Of a stretch of 64,000 nt of DNA, positions 28,501-35,966 are shown in pieces (the first letter of the stretch is position 1; every line of letters begins with the position of its first letter). This DNA comes from an uncultured Prevotellaceae bacterium. GTDB lineage: Bacteria > Bacteroidota > Bacteroidia > Bacteroidales > UBA3663. The notes below the pieces were generated by a model. The model searched no databases and had not been told where the DNA came from. It saw only the letters and a program-made list of their open reading frames with translations. The DNA lies in the NCBI GenBank assembly GCA_900319235.1, contig ONNR01000003.1, positions 124,001-188,000 on the forward strand, given 5' to 3'. A program made the position numbers and the translations under genes.

Positions 28501-28776
28501 ATTGTCATCGACCTTGATCTGCTTGGTGGTAAAGCCGATGAACGAGAATTCGAGCACGTCGTTGTTGTTGACGTCCTGGAGGGAGTAGTTGCCATCGAAG
28601 TCAGTGATGACGCCATTGGTAGTACCCTTTATGACCACGTTCACGCCGGGAAGCGGTTCGCCGAATTCGTCGGTCACGACGCCGGACACCGTTCGCCCTT
28701 GTGCAAAGGCAGCCATAGCAAGCATTCCCGCTACACATGTAGCTGATGCTTTCCTAACTAAATCCTTAAGATTCAT
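25531..28776 (-). CDS. SusC/RagA-like TonB-dependent transporter (1081 aa)
   Basis: A signal peptide ends near AMAAFAQ (residue 26). Residues about 28-110 are the carboxypeptidase-like regulatory sandwich (GVVTDEFGEPLPGVNVVIKG). A plug follows (ALTGKMAGVNVTTTEGSPDA, LYIVDGFPV, VLKDASSTAIYGARGANGVI), then the barrel, ending in AGINVTF. Length is typical. It is the first gene of a minus-strand operon with a consensus promoter about 120 bases upstream. The adjoining DUF4957-type lipoprotein points to a pectic substrate. Confidence 0.96.
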   Translation of the reverse strand: MNLKDLVRKASATCVAGMLAMAAFAQGRTVSGVVTDEFGEPLPGVNVVIKGTTNGVITDFDGNYSLQDVNNNDVLEFSFIGFTTKQIKVDDNAQFDIQLFEDQQNLEEVVVVGYGTVSKKDLTGAVTSIKAKDIAAVPVTSASEALTGKMAGVNVTTTEGSPDADVKIRVRGGGSLSQDNSPLYIVDGFPVASISDIAPSEIESIDVLKDASSTAIYGARGANGVIIVTTKSGKEGKTQVSFNASYGWKQATRLQKVLSPYEYAYYQYEIASATQSAGFVSGYGSFDDLEIWRSVEGRDYQDELFGRTGNQVQYNANISGGTKDMKYNISYAHSDENAIMRKSGFRKDNVAAKINANLNEWLSLDFNARLAYQVIDGLSSGTEQEGNASNSIVGQAIRFAPINVLSSGDEDEENSTSQRVDPSKRLDATYKVQRRFRQDYNAGINWKPFEGWTFRSEFGYGWRYYNTDQVYEELAARYNTKIGYTTAPQAQFTTKDYRNWRNANTVTYDNKKLFGKRDHLNVMIGQEWSSSNEVDRVHTSVNFPSSLTVDEILANTAIGTALPNESDIKADDNMLSFFGRINYTMMQKYLLTVTVRADGSSKFGEGHRWGAFPSVALAWRLSDEEWMQSTASWLSNLKLRLSYGTAGNNRITSGLLKTTYSMAGNSGKHPGFNEANTPMMEHGTYLANPNLNWETTVTRNFGIDYGFFNGRLSGNFEVYWNTTKDLLMRAKVPSSSGYSYQYQNFGQTSNKGVEFALNAAAVESKNFTLNFNFNIAYNKSNIDELNSDNPYQTSSFAGSAINYTDGDFRVAEGGSLGEVWGFKSAGFYSTNDITYDGSKWVLKDGVNNNSYTYFGTLYPGTPKLEADGEGKAVFQKLGNTVPTITGGFGIDGRYRWFDYAVFCNYSLGNQIVNGSKLVASFFQGSQQHYNLVDDYSIANGRYTWIDPATGLNLGRPSRSTISYYGGTDGLISRLAEINSGASCYNPAAASTSVITSDAVEDASFLRLQNVTLGFTFPKKWVKVAFLESVRIYCTGYNLMCWTPYSGNDPEVDTNSNPMCPGIDFAAYPRSRSWVAGINVTF

Positions 28777-28904
28777 AAGATGCTTTGGTTATGTGAAATA
28801 ATGAAGTGTTTTGAAAAATATCACGGGTTGGGTCACTTATTGTATCCTTTGGTCACTTGTTAATCGCTAGGTAGAAGGGATACATATATACTACATTGCA
28901 GCTG

Positions 28905-28936
28905 CAAAAATAATTAGAATATTTAATATTTTCAAA
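28905..28936 (-). promoter_or_regulatory. Promoter of the SusC-SusD-DUF4957 operon
   Basis: Minus strand: TTTG (28936-28933), 20 bases, TATTTTTG (28912-28905). It leaves an untranslated leader of about 120 bases before the SusC start. No regulator gene is near. Confidence 0.8.
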
Positions 28937-29031
28937 TAATTCTTTTGAAATATGAAATTGATTCTATTTTTTTAACAAGTTACTCGGAAAAACGACAATA
29001 AAATGGGGCTGTTATGTCATACAGATACAAC

Positions 29032-29066
29032 AAAACGAGGGGTGAAACTCGCCCCCCGTTGTGCGA
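29032..29066 (-). terminator. Probable terminator of the nucleoside kinase operon
   Basis: GAGGGG and CCCCCC arms with flanking ACAA/TTGT pairing around the loop, followed on the minus strand by a short T-rich piece (TTTTGTT). It lies just past the kinase stop at 29072. Confidence 0.5.
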
Positions 29067-29071
29067 TATCC

Positions 29072-29695
29072 TTATTGTATGCCGCTAAACAGACCGAAGA
29101 GGTGGGCATCGATGTCGTCGGTGACCTTGAGGAAGTCGGTGGGATTCTGCTCGAAGTCGCAAGTGTCGCCGTCGATGATTACGAGGTTGCCCTTGTAGTC
29201 CTTGATCCAGTCCTCGTATCGACGATTGAGGCCGGCGAGATAGTCGAGCGACATGGTCTGCTCGTAGTCGCGTCCGCGCTTATGGATATGGTCGACGAGG
29301 TTGGCCAGGGAACTGCGGATGTAGATCATAAGGTCGGGGAGGCGTGTGAGGGCGATCATGGTGTCGAAGAGGTCGCTGTAGTTGTTGAAGTCGCGGTCGG
29401 ACATCATGCCCATGTCGTGGAGGTTGGGTGCGAAGATACGCGCATCCTCGAAGATGGTGCGGTCCTGGACAATGGTTTCCTTGGACTTCGAAATCTCGAC
29501 CACTTCCTTGAAACGCTTGGCGAGGAAGTAGATCTGGATATTGAATGACCAACGCGGCATGTCGGCGTAGTAGTCGGCAAGATAGGGATTGTTGTCAACG
29601 GGCTCGAAGCGTGGCGTCCAGCCATAGCGCTTGGAGAGCATCTTGGTGAGTGTGGTTTTGCCGCAACCTATGTTGCCTGCTATTGCTATATGCAT
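29072..29695 (-). CDS. Deoxynucleoside kinase, dGK/dAK type (207 aa)
   Basis: The Walker A loop GNIGCGKTT lies at residues 7-15. The DRTIFEDARIF and ERGRDYE-like (KRGRDYEQTM) motifs are those of the deoxynucleoside kinase family, which phosphorylates salvaged deoxyadenosine, deoxyguanosine or deoxycytidine in the cytoplasm. It lies 35 bases after a clear paralogue, in one operon. Which nucleoside each takes cannot be told, but a division of labour as in Lactobacillus dAK/dGK pairs is likely. Confidence 0.92.
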   Translation of the reverse strand: MHIAIAGNIGCGKTTLTKMLSKRYGWTPRFEPVDNNPYLADYYADMPRWSFNIQIYFLAKRFKEVVEISKSKETIVQDRTIFEDARIFAPNLHDMGMMSDRDFNNYSDLFDTMIALTRLPDLMIYIRSSLANLVDHIHKRGRDYEQTMSLDYLAGLNRRYEDWIKDYKGNLVIIDGDTCDFEQNPTDFLKVTDDIDAHLFGLFSGIQ

Positions 29696-29730
29696 GGTGG
29701 AAATATGATGGATGTTTATTGTCGGAGGAA

Positions 29731-30366
29731 TTATTGGCCTTCTTCGAGGCCGAGGGTGGCGGAGTTGCCAAGGGCAGCGTCGATCTTGTCGTAGATCTTG
29801 AGCATGTCGGTGGGATTGGTGAAGTCGTACTGGGCCTTGTCGAGAATCAGGACGGGACCTGGATATTTGTTCTGGATGAAGTCCTCATACTTGTCGTTGA
29901 GGCGAGCCAGGTAGTCGAGAGGCATCTGACGTTCGTAGTCGCGTCCACGCTGCTGGATGTTGCGTATGAGGTAGGGGATATCTGCCCTCAAGTAGATCAT
30001 CAAGTCGGGGAGTTTGGCCACGGACATCATCTGTTCGAAGAGGTCGAGATAGGTCTGGTAGTCGCGCGTCGAAAGGGCTCCCGACTCGTGGTTGCAGGCC
30101 GTGAAGATATGGACACCTTCGAAGATTGAGCGGTCCTGCACGATGGGCGTCGGGCTTTGGGCGATGGCTAGCAGGTCCTTGAAGCGTTCCTTCAGGAAAT
30201 ATACTTCCAGATTGAATGACCATCGGGGGATATTCCCATAGTAGTCTTCGAGGTAGGGATTGTAGTCCACAGCCTCGAAGCGCGCCTGCCAATTATAGTG
30301 TTGGGCCAGCAGTTGGGTGAGCGTCGTCTTGCCGCTTCCTATATTGCCGGATATTGCGATGTACAT
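29731..30366 (-). CDS. Deoxynucleoside kinase, second paralogue (211 aa)
   Basis: The start is set at the Met ending at 30366 (MYIAISGNIGSGKTTLTQLL), giving the P-loop at residues 7-15 as in the neighbour. The frame stays open for another 105 codons upstream, but the promoter at 30416-30447 lies inside that stretch, so it is not translated. DRSIFEGVHIF and QRGRDYERQM follow. It is the first gene of the two-kinase operon. Confidence 0.93.
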   Translation of the reverse strand: MYIAISGNIGSGKTTLTQLLAQHYNWQARFEAVDYNPYLEDYYGNIPRWSFNLEVYFLKERFKDLLAIAQSPTPIVQDRSIFEGVHIFTACNHESGALSTRDYQTYLDLFEQMMSVAKLPDLMIYLRADIPYLIRNIQQRGRDYERQMPLDYLARLNDKYEDFIQNKYPGPVLILDKAQYDFTNPTDMLKIYDKIDAALGNSATLGLEEGQ

Positions 30367-30415
30367 GGTCTCTGATGGAGTGTGTTGGGTATATTTTGTA
30401 CTGCTAAATACGCCG

Positions 30416-30447
30416 CAAAGGTAACAAGAAAATGCCAACGAACCAAA
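30416..30447 (-). promoter_or_regulatory. Promoter of the nucleoside kinase operon
   Basis: Minus strand: TTTG (30447-30444), 20 bases, TACCTTTG (30423-30416), about 43 bases before the start codon. It stands back to back with the plus-strand promoter at 30505-30536. Confidence 0.82.
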
Positions 30448-30504
30448 TTTTTGGACAAAAAAGCGCGCAAAATAAAGGGTTTTATGTTGAAAAATCCTAA
30501 ATAT

Positions 30505-30536
30505 TTTGGAGTTTTCGCGGATAATGTGTATATTTG
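30505..30536 (+). promoter_or_regulatory. Promoter of the envelope/repair operon
   Basis: TTTG (30505-30508), 20 bases, TATATTTG (30529-30536). Genes from 30578 to 40698 follow on the same strand with gaps mostly under 30 bases, so this promoter may serve eight genes. Confidence 0.85.
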
Positions 30537-30577
30537 CGCCGCTTTTTAAATAAAAGGATATAAAAATACAAGCATAA

Positions 30578-32380
30578 ATGAAGAAACTGATTATTGGTCT
30601 GGCAGCGATGCTTGCCCTTGCTGTCCAGCCTGAGGAGGCTGGTGCAAAGACAGACAAGAAGGACCCTGTGGTGATGACCATCGCAGGGCGAGACGTGAAG
30701 CGTTCGGAATTTGAGTATTTCTACAACAAGAATAACGGTCAGGAGGTGGCCGAAGAGAAGACCTTCGACGAGTATGTCGATCTCTTCGTGAACTATAAGC
30801 TCAAGGTTGCCGAGGCTTATCGCCAGGGTGTGGACACCACCAAGTCTTACCTTGACGAGTTGGCTGGTTATCGCAAGCAGATTGCCGAGCCTTATCTCCA
30901 GATTCAGGGCTGGCCCGATAGTTTGTTACAGCAGGCCAAGGATCGTCGCAAGTGGGAGGTCAAGGCCAGTCACCTGCTGCTTTCGTGCAACGAGAACACC
31001 CCCGAGAACATCGTCGACAGCCTTTATGGCGTGATCCAGGGTTTGCAGCATGAGGTGGAGCAGGGCGCAAGTTTTGACAGCCTGGCTCGCGAATACAGTC
31101 AGGACCCTTCGGCCCGTCAGAATGCAGGTGACCTTGGCTATTTCTCGTCGCTGCAGATGGTTTATCCCTTTGAGCAGGCTGCATTCACAACGCCTGTAGG
31201 ACACACTTCTATCGTTCGTTCACGTTTCGGCTGGCACCTCATCAAGGTGTTCGACAAGCGCGAGAGTGAAGGCGACGTGCTGGTGGCTCACATCATGAAG
31301 AATGCTGCACGTGGTCCGCTTCCCGAAGGTATGCCCGACCCGAAGCAGGAGATCGACTCGATCTACAATGTCCTTATGGCCGGTGGCGACTGGGATGCCG
31401 TTTGCGCCGAAACCAGCGACGATGCCTATACTGCTCCCAAGGGTGGAGCCTATCCTTGGATCAACCGTATGGCTCGTTTCCCGAAAGAGTGGCTCGATGT
31501 CTGCTACGAGTTGAAGGAGAAGGGCGAGATCTCTAAGCCTTTCGAGACACAGTTCGGCTGGCACATCGTCAAACTGCTCGACAAGCGCAAGGAGGCACCT
31601 GCCGACAGCGCACAGGATGCCAAGCTCAAGGAGCAGCTTGCCAAGGATCCCGAGCGTGTCAAGGAAGGACAGCATGCATATATCAACCAGTGTCGTGCAC
31701 GTCTGGCTGCCAACAAGAAACTGCGCAAGCAGGCTGCCGGTTGGAGCGATGAGCAGGTATTGGAGTGGGCTGATGCACAACTCGAGACCGAGAATGCTGA
31801 TTTCCGCAACCTCTATCGTGAGTACCACGATGGTCTGATGCTCTTTGATGTAAGCAGCAAGGCCGTTTGGGACAAGGCCAGCCAGGACACTGTTGGGTTG
31901 CAGAAATTCTTCGATGAGCATCGTTCGAATTACGCATTCGACAAGCCTCGCTTCAAGGGCGCCTTCATCGAGTGCGCCGATGATGATGCCCTCTACGACA
32001 AACTCAAGGACATCTACGACCACAATGCTCCGATAGCTGCCAGTGACGTGGTTCGCAAGGAGGTGCTTACCGACTCCATCCTCACGCCTAATCCTAAGGC
32101 TCCACGTTTCCACATCGTCAACGGACTCTTCTCGGAAGGTGACAACGCCTGCATCGATGCCGAGCGTCTGCATGTCGAAGGTGCAACGTTCACACCAAAG
32201 GAGAAGATGCCACGTGTGATGACCTACGGAAAGGTTCTTACCGAACCCGATGAACTGGCTGACGTGCGCGGTTCTGTCGTGGCCGACTACCAGACGCTGC
32301 TCGAGGAGATTTGGGTGGAGGAGCTTCGCAAGAAGTTCGATGTGAAAATCAATTGGAAAGAACTGAACAAACTGAGATAA
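30578..32380 (+). CDS. Parvulin-type peptidyl-prolyl isomerase, two PPIase domains (600 aa)
   Basis: The N-terminus is a signal sequence (MKKLIIGLAAMLALAV). A SurA-like chaperone region follows. Two rotamase domains are recognised at about residues 125-225 (ASHLLLSCNEN, AREYSQDPSARQNAGDLGYF, SRFGWHLIKV) and 235-335 (VLVAHIMKNA, TSDDAYTAPKGGAYPW, TQFGWHIVKL). It should fold outer-membrane proteins in the periplasm. A second member follows 6 bases later. The C-terminal half (about 340-600) shows no further isomerase motif. Confidence 0.9.
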   Translation: MKKLIIGLAAMLALAVQPEEAGAKTDKKDPVVMTIAGRDVKRSEFEYFYNKNNGQEVAEEKTFDEYVDLFVNYKLKVAEAYRQGVDTTKSYLDELAGYRKQIAEPYLQIQGWPDSLLQQAKDRRKWEVKASHLLLSCNENTPENIVDSLYGVIQGLQHEVEQGASFDSLAREYSQDPSARQNAGDLGYFSSLQMVYPFEQAAFTTPVGHTSIVRSRFGWHLIKVFDKRESEGDVLVAHIMKNAARGPLPEGMPDPKQEIDSIYNVLMAGGDWDAVCAETSDDAYTAPKGGAYPWINRMARFPKEWLDVCYELKEKGEISKPFETQFGWHIVKLLDKRKEAPADSAQDAKLKEQLAKDPERVKEGQHAYINQCRARLAANKKLRKQAAGWSDEQVLEWADAQLETENADFRNLYREYHDGLMLFDVSSKAVWDKASQDTVGLQKFFDEHRSNYAFDKPRFKGAFIECADDDALYDKLKDIYDHNAPIAASDVVRKEVLTDSILTPNPKAPRFHIVNGLFSEGDNACIDAERLHVEGATFTPKEKMPRVMTYGKVLTEPDELADVRGSVVADYQTLLEEIWVEELRKKFDVKINWKELNKLR

Positions 32381-32386
32381 TTTAGA

Positions 32387-33748
32387 ATGAAGAGACGATT
32401 ATTGACACTGGCAGTCATCCTCGTTGGAGGGCTGCAACTGATGGCACAGGAAGCCGAAAACATCATCGACGAGATCATCTGGGTGGTGGGCGACGAAGCC
32501 ATTCTTCGCAGCGAAGTGGAGAATGAGCGCAAGCGTATGCTCTATCAGGGTGAGAAGATCGATGGCGACCCCTATGGCGTCATCCCCGAACAGATGGCCA
32601 TCCAGAAGCTCTTCATCAACCAGGCTATCATCGACTCCATTGAAGTGAGCGACGAGCAGGTTGAGGCACAGGTTGATGCACAGATGAATATGTTCATCGC
32701 ACAGATTGGCTCGAAGGAGAAACTCGAGGAATACCTCGAGAAACCCATCAGTCAGTTGCGCAGCGAATGGCGAACCGGCATTCGCAACAATGGCATCATG
32801 CAGCAGATGCAGCAGAAACTTGTCGAGGATGTGACCATCACGCCCAGCGAGGTGCGTCTCTATTTCGAACGTCTGCCGAAGGATAGCATCCCGTTCATCG
32901 AGACACAGGTCGAAGTCCAGATCATCACCCTTCAACCCCAGGTGAGCAAGCAGCAGGTCGATGAGATCAAGAACCGCCTGCGTGACTTCACCAATCGCGT
33001 CAATTCGGGCGAGTCGGAGTTCTCGACGCTTGCCATCCTTTACAGCGAAGACCCGGGCAGTGCAGCTATGGGCGGCGAGTTGGGCTTCAAGGCAAAGGGC
33101 GCTTATGTGCCTGAGTTCTCTGCCGTAGCCTTCCAGCTTACCGAGCCTGGCAAGGTGTCGAAGGTTGTCGAGACCGAATTCGGTTATCACATCATCCAGC
33201 TCATCGAACGTCGTGGCGACCGTGCCAACTTCCGTCATATCCTTCTCACCCCGAAGGTAAGCGCCAAGGAACTCACCGATGCTCGTGCCCGAATGGACAC
33301 GCTGCGTATGGACCTCGATTCGGCCAAGTTCACTTTCGAAGAGGCAGCCCGTTATCTGTCGAGCGACAAGAACACACGCAACAGTGGTGGTATGATGACC
33401 AGCGAACGCAGTGGCGCTGCTCGTATGACGATGGACGAACTTCCTGCCGAGGTGGCTCGTGTGGTAGCCCGTATGGAGGTGGGTGAGATTTCGAAGCCTT
33501 TCGTCATGAAGGACAGCAAGACGAGCCGCGACCAGGTGGCTATCGTCAAACTGAAACGTCGCATTCCGGGCCACAAGGCCACCTATTACGACGACTACCA
33601 GACGGTGAAGGAGATCTACGAACAGCATCTGCATCAGGAGATTATCGAGAACTTCATCCGCGAGAAGCAGAAGACCACCTATGTGCGCATCAAGCCAGGG
33701 TGGGAGAAATACGATTTCAAGTATCCCGGATGGGGACAGCGTGAATAA
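32387..33748 (+). CDS. surA: SurA-like periplasmic chaperone/isomerase (453 aa)
   Basis: The signal peptide ends around LQLMAQ (residue 21). The N-terminal chaperone part starts with DEIIWVVGDEAILRSEVE, the SurA-type opening. Two parvulin domains follow, about residues 170-285 (EVQIITLQPQ, LYSEDPGSAAMGGELGF, TEFGYHIIQLIE) and 285-395 (FRHILLTPKV, then the poorly matching YLSSDKNTRNSGGMM). The length is close to E. coli SurA (428). It acts on outer-membrane protein precursors and fits its neighbours, a parvulin and an OstA-like protein. Confidence 0.9.
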   Translation: MKRRLLTLAVILVGGLQLMAQEAENIIDEIIWVVGDEAILRSEVENERKRMLYQGEKIDGDPYGVIPEQMAIQKLFINQAIIDSIEVSDEQVEAQVDAQMNMFIAQIGSKEKLEEYLEKPISQLRSEWRTGIRNNGIMQQMQQKLVEDVTITPSEVRLYFERLPKDSIPFIETQVEVQIITLQPQVSKQQVDEIKNRLRDFTNRVNSGESEFSTLAILYSEDPGSAAMGGELGFKAKGAYVPEFSAVAFQLTEPGKVSKVVETEFGYHIIQLIERRGDRANFRHILLTPKVSAKELTDARARMDTLRMDLDSAKFTFEEAARYLSSDKNTRNSGGMMTSERSGAARMTMDELPAEVARVVARMEVGEISKPFVMKDSKTSRDQVAIVKLKRRIPGHKATYYDDYQTVKEIYEQHLHQEIIENFIREKQKTTYVRIKPGWEKYDFKYPGWGQRE

Positions 33749-33772
33749 AGGTTTCCAACAAACGTTATTTCT

Positions 33773-35620
33773 TTGAAGAAAGCAAGAAACAGCATATTGA
33801 CACTTATGATCGTGGCACTGACCACGGCGTTAGGTCTTGCGCAGCAGCAACAATCGCAGCCGCGCAAGATTTACCTGCTTCATGCCAATACGCTAAGCTA
33901 CGACAAGCGCGAGGATCCCGACCGACAGACCCTGCGTGGTGATGTGCAGTTCCGACAGGACTCTTGCTATATGTATTGCGATTCGGCCTATTTCTACGAG
34001 AACTCCAACTCGATGGCGGCTTTCGGCAATGTGAAGATGCGGCAGAGCGATACGCTCTTCGTCTATTGCGACTCGATGTTCTACGACGGCGATGCGATGT
34101 TTGGCGAACTCTATGACAATGTGCATCTGATCCATCGCAGCAAGACGGCCAACACCAACCTCTACACGAGTTATATGACTTACGATCGTGAGGTGGAGGA
34201 GGCTAACTATCCCGACAGGGGAATTATGGTCGATTCGCTTGTGCATCTTCGCAGTCTGGTTGGCTGGTACTACCCTCAGCAGAAACTGGCTTTCTTCCAA
34301 TACGATGTGGAGGGCAGAACCTACGAACGCAACGATCAATGGAAGAGTGTGGGCAGCATGCCACCGCCCGACTATTATCCCAACGACGAGATTCTCACTC
34401 CCCAGTTCATGCTTTTCAGCGACACGCTTCGCTACGATTTCCGCAACGATCTTGCCACAGTGCTGGGTCCTTCACGCATCGTCAACGACTCTTCCACCGT
34501 GCATACACGCCGCGGGCATTTCAACACAAAGACCGAACTTGCCAACCTCTACGAACGTTCGTGGATTGAAAGTCCTGGACGATATGCGATTGCCGACACA
34601 TTGTTCTATAATGTGAAGGAAGGCTATGGCGAGGCGTGGGGCGACATCTACGCCATCGATACCCTCGACAATATGGCGATGAAGGGCGACTATGCCTACT
34701 ACATCGAGAGCGACTCGGTGCCTCAGATGGGTTACATCACAGGCCATGCCCTGGCTATGGAGTTCAGCAGCGGCGATACGCTCTACCTGCATGCCGATAC
34801 GTTGCGTGCCTATACCATCATCGATCATGTCCTGGCCGACACGCTGACCCATACCGAGGCCATCGATACGCTTGGCAATACCCAGCTGGTGATTGACAGC
34901 ATCATGCCCGAACACTACGATACGTTGCGCTATATGCATGCCTATCATGGTGTGCGTTATTATCGCAGCGACCTGCAAGGTGTCTGCGACTCGCTCATCT
35001 ATTCGGCACGCGATTCCCTTGCCACGTTTATGGGCAATCCGGTGATGTGGAACAACCAGTATCAGATTCGTGGCGACTCGATCTTTGCCATTGTCACTCG
35101 CGAAGGCATCCATCGTGCGATGATTCATCCCAATGCCTTCCTCACGCAAAGCCACGACGAGAGCCTGGCTGTCAATTCCGACACGCTCAGCGAAGCACAG
35201 CGTAAGGCTCTGCGCATCGACTCGCTCCATTACGACCAGATTTTGGGACGCGACCTTGTCTGCTACTTCGATTCGGGCAAGGTGAGCCGTTTGGACATGA
35301 GTGGCAATGTGCAGATCATATATTATCCCGAGGAGAAGGACAAGACTCTCATCGGCCTCAATCAGATGATCGGCAACTACCTGACGGTGTGGTTCAAGAA
35401 CCAGAAGATGGAGAAGTTGAAACTCTGGCCACAGGTTGTGGGTTCCTTGACTCCCATACAGTTGGTGACCGACGACATACTTTATCTCGAGAACTTCCGA
35501 TGGATGGCATATCTTCGTCCGGCAGGCCCCAAGGACGTGTTCCGAGGCATCGAGATGAAGAAGGAGGACATTATCGAAATACCTCGCTTGTTTAACGACG
35601 ATGAGTTGAATGGTTATTAG
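33773..35620 (+). CDS. OstA/LptA-like periplasmic lipopolysaccharide transport protein (615 aa)
   Basis: Translation most likely starts at a TTG (33773), which gives the signal peptide MKKARNSILTLMIVALTTALGLA; the first in-frame ATG would cut that signal. The body is made of OstA-type beta strands with repeated D-T-L-x-Y/C and S-D-T-L-F words (GDVQFRQDSCYMYCDSAYFY, MRQSDTLFVYCDSMFYDGD), the jelly-roll pattern of proteins that bridge lipopolysaccharide across the periplasm. Bacteroidota members are this long. It follows surA by 24 bases. Confidence 0.85.
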   Translation: MKKARNSILTLMIVALTTALGLAQQQQSQPRKIYLLHANTLSYDKREDPDRQTLRGDVQFRQDSCYMYCDSAYFYENSNSMAAFGNVKMRQSDTLFVYCDSMFYDGDAMFGELYDNVHLIHRSKTANTNLYTSYMTYDREVEEANYPDRGIMVDSLVHLRSLVGWYYPQQKLAFFQYDVEGRTYERNDQWKSVGSMPPPDYYPNDEILTPQFMLFSDTLRYDFRNDLATVLGPSRIVNDSSTVHTRRGHFNTKTELANLYERSWIESPGRYAIADTLFYNVKEGYGEAWGDIYAIDTLDNMAMKGDYAYYIESDSVPQMGYITGHALAMEFSSGDTLYLHADTLRAYTIIDHVLADTLTHTEAIDTLGNTQLVIDSIMPEHYDTLRYMHAYHGVRYYRSDLQGVCDSLIYSARDSLATFMGNPVMWNNQYQIRGDSIFAIVTREGIHRAMIHPNAFLTQSHDESLAVNSDTLSEAQRKALRIDSLHYDQILGRDLVCYFDSGKVSRLDMSGNVQIIYYPEEKDKTLIGLNQMIGNYLTVWFKNQKMEKLKLWPQVVGSLTPIQLVTDDILYLENFRWMAYLRPAGPKDVFRGIEMKKEDIIEIPRLFNDDELNGY

Positions 35621-35646
35621 GAAAACGAAAAAATAGACTAACTATT

Positions 35647-35958
35647 ATGGCATCGATATTCAGTACGAACAAACCCAAGCGTTTCGAGCACATCAGTCAT
35701 TTCACCAAGAATGAGCGCAAGCAGTGGCTTGAAGCTCGTGTGCGCAAGGTGAAGCGTGAGATGGGCGAACTGCCCGACGAGGAGTTGAAGGCCGAGGAGA
35801 TCATCCGAGGTACCTTCATCCAGGGCACCACGCACCTCAAGCGTCGCAAGGAGAAGGAGGAGGCCGATGGCGAACAGGGCAATAATCGTTACATCAAGCT
35901 TGCTGTGGCGATTGTGGTCATGGTCATCATCTTCGTTTATCTTATCAAGTCAATCTGA
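35647..35958 (+). CDS. Small membrane-anchored basic protein of unknown function (103 aa)
   Basis: Residues 1-75 are highly charged and helical (RKQWLEARVRKVKREMGELP), and residues 83-101 form one transmembrane segment (LAVAIVVMVIIFVYLI). This makes a tail-anchored inner-membrane protein with a cytoplasmic domain. It lies between the OstA-like gene and mutL with gaps of 26 and 8 bases, so it is translated in the same operon. I do not recognise a family. Confidence 0.8.
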   Translation: MASIFSTNKPKRFEHISHFTKNERKQWLEARVRKVKREMGELPDEELKAEEIIRGTFIQGTTHLKRRKEKEEADGEQGNNRYIKLAVAIVVMVIIFVYLIKSI

Positions 35959-35966
35959 TTCCTGGT

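Noticed and set aside
30367..30681. Extension of the second deoxynucleoside kinase by 105 codons
   Set aside because: It runs through both divergent promoters and into the isomerase gene; the P-loop position fits only the inner start.
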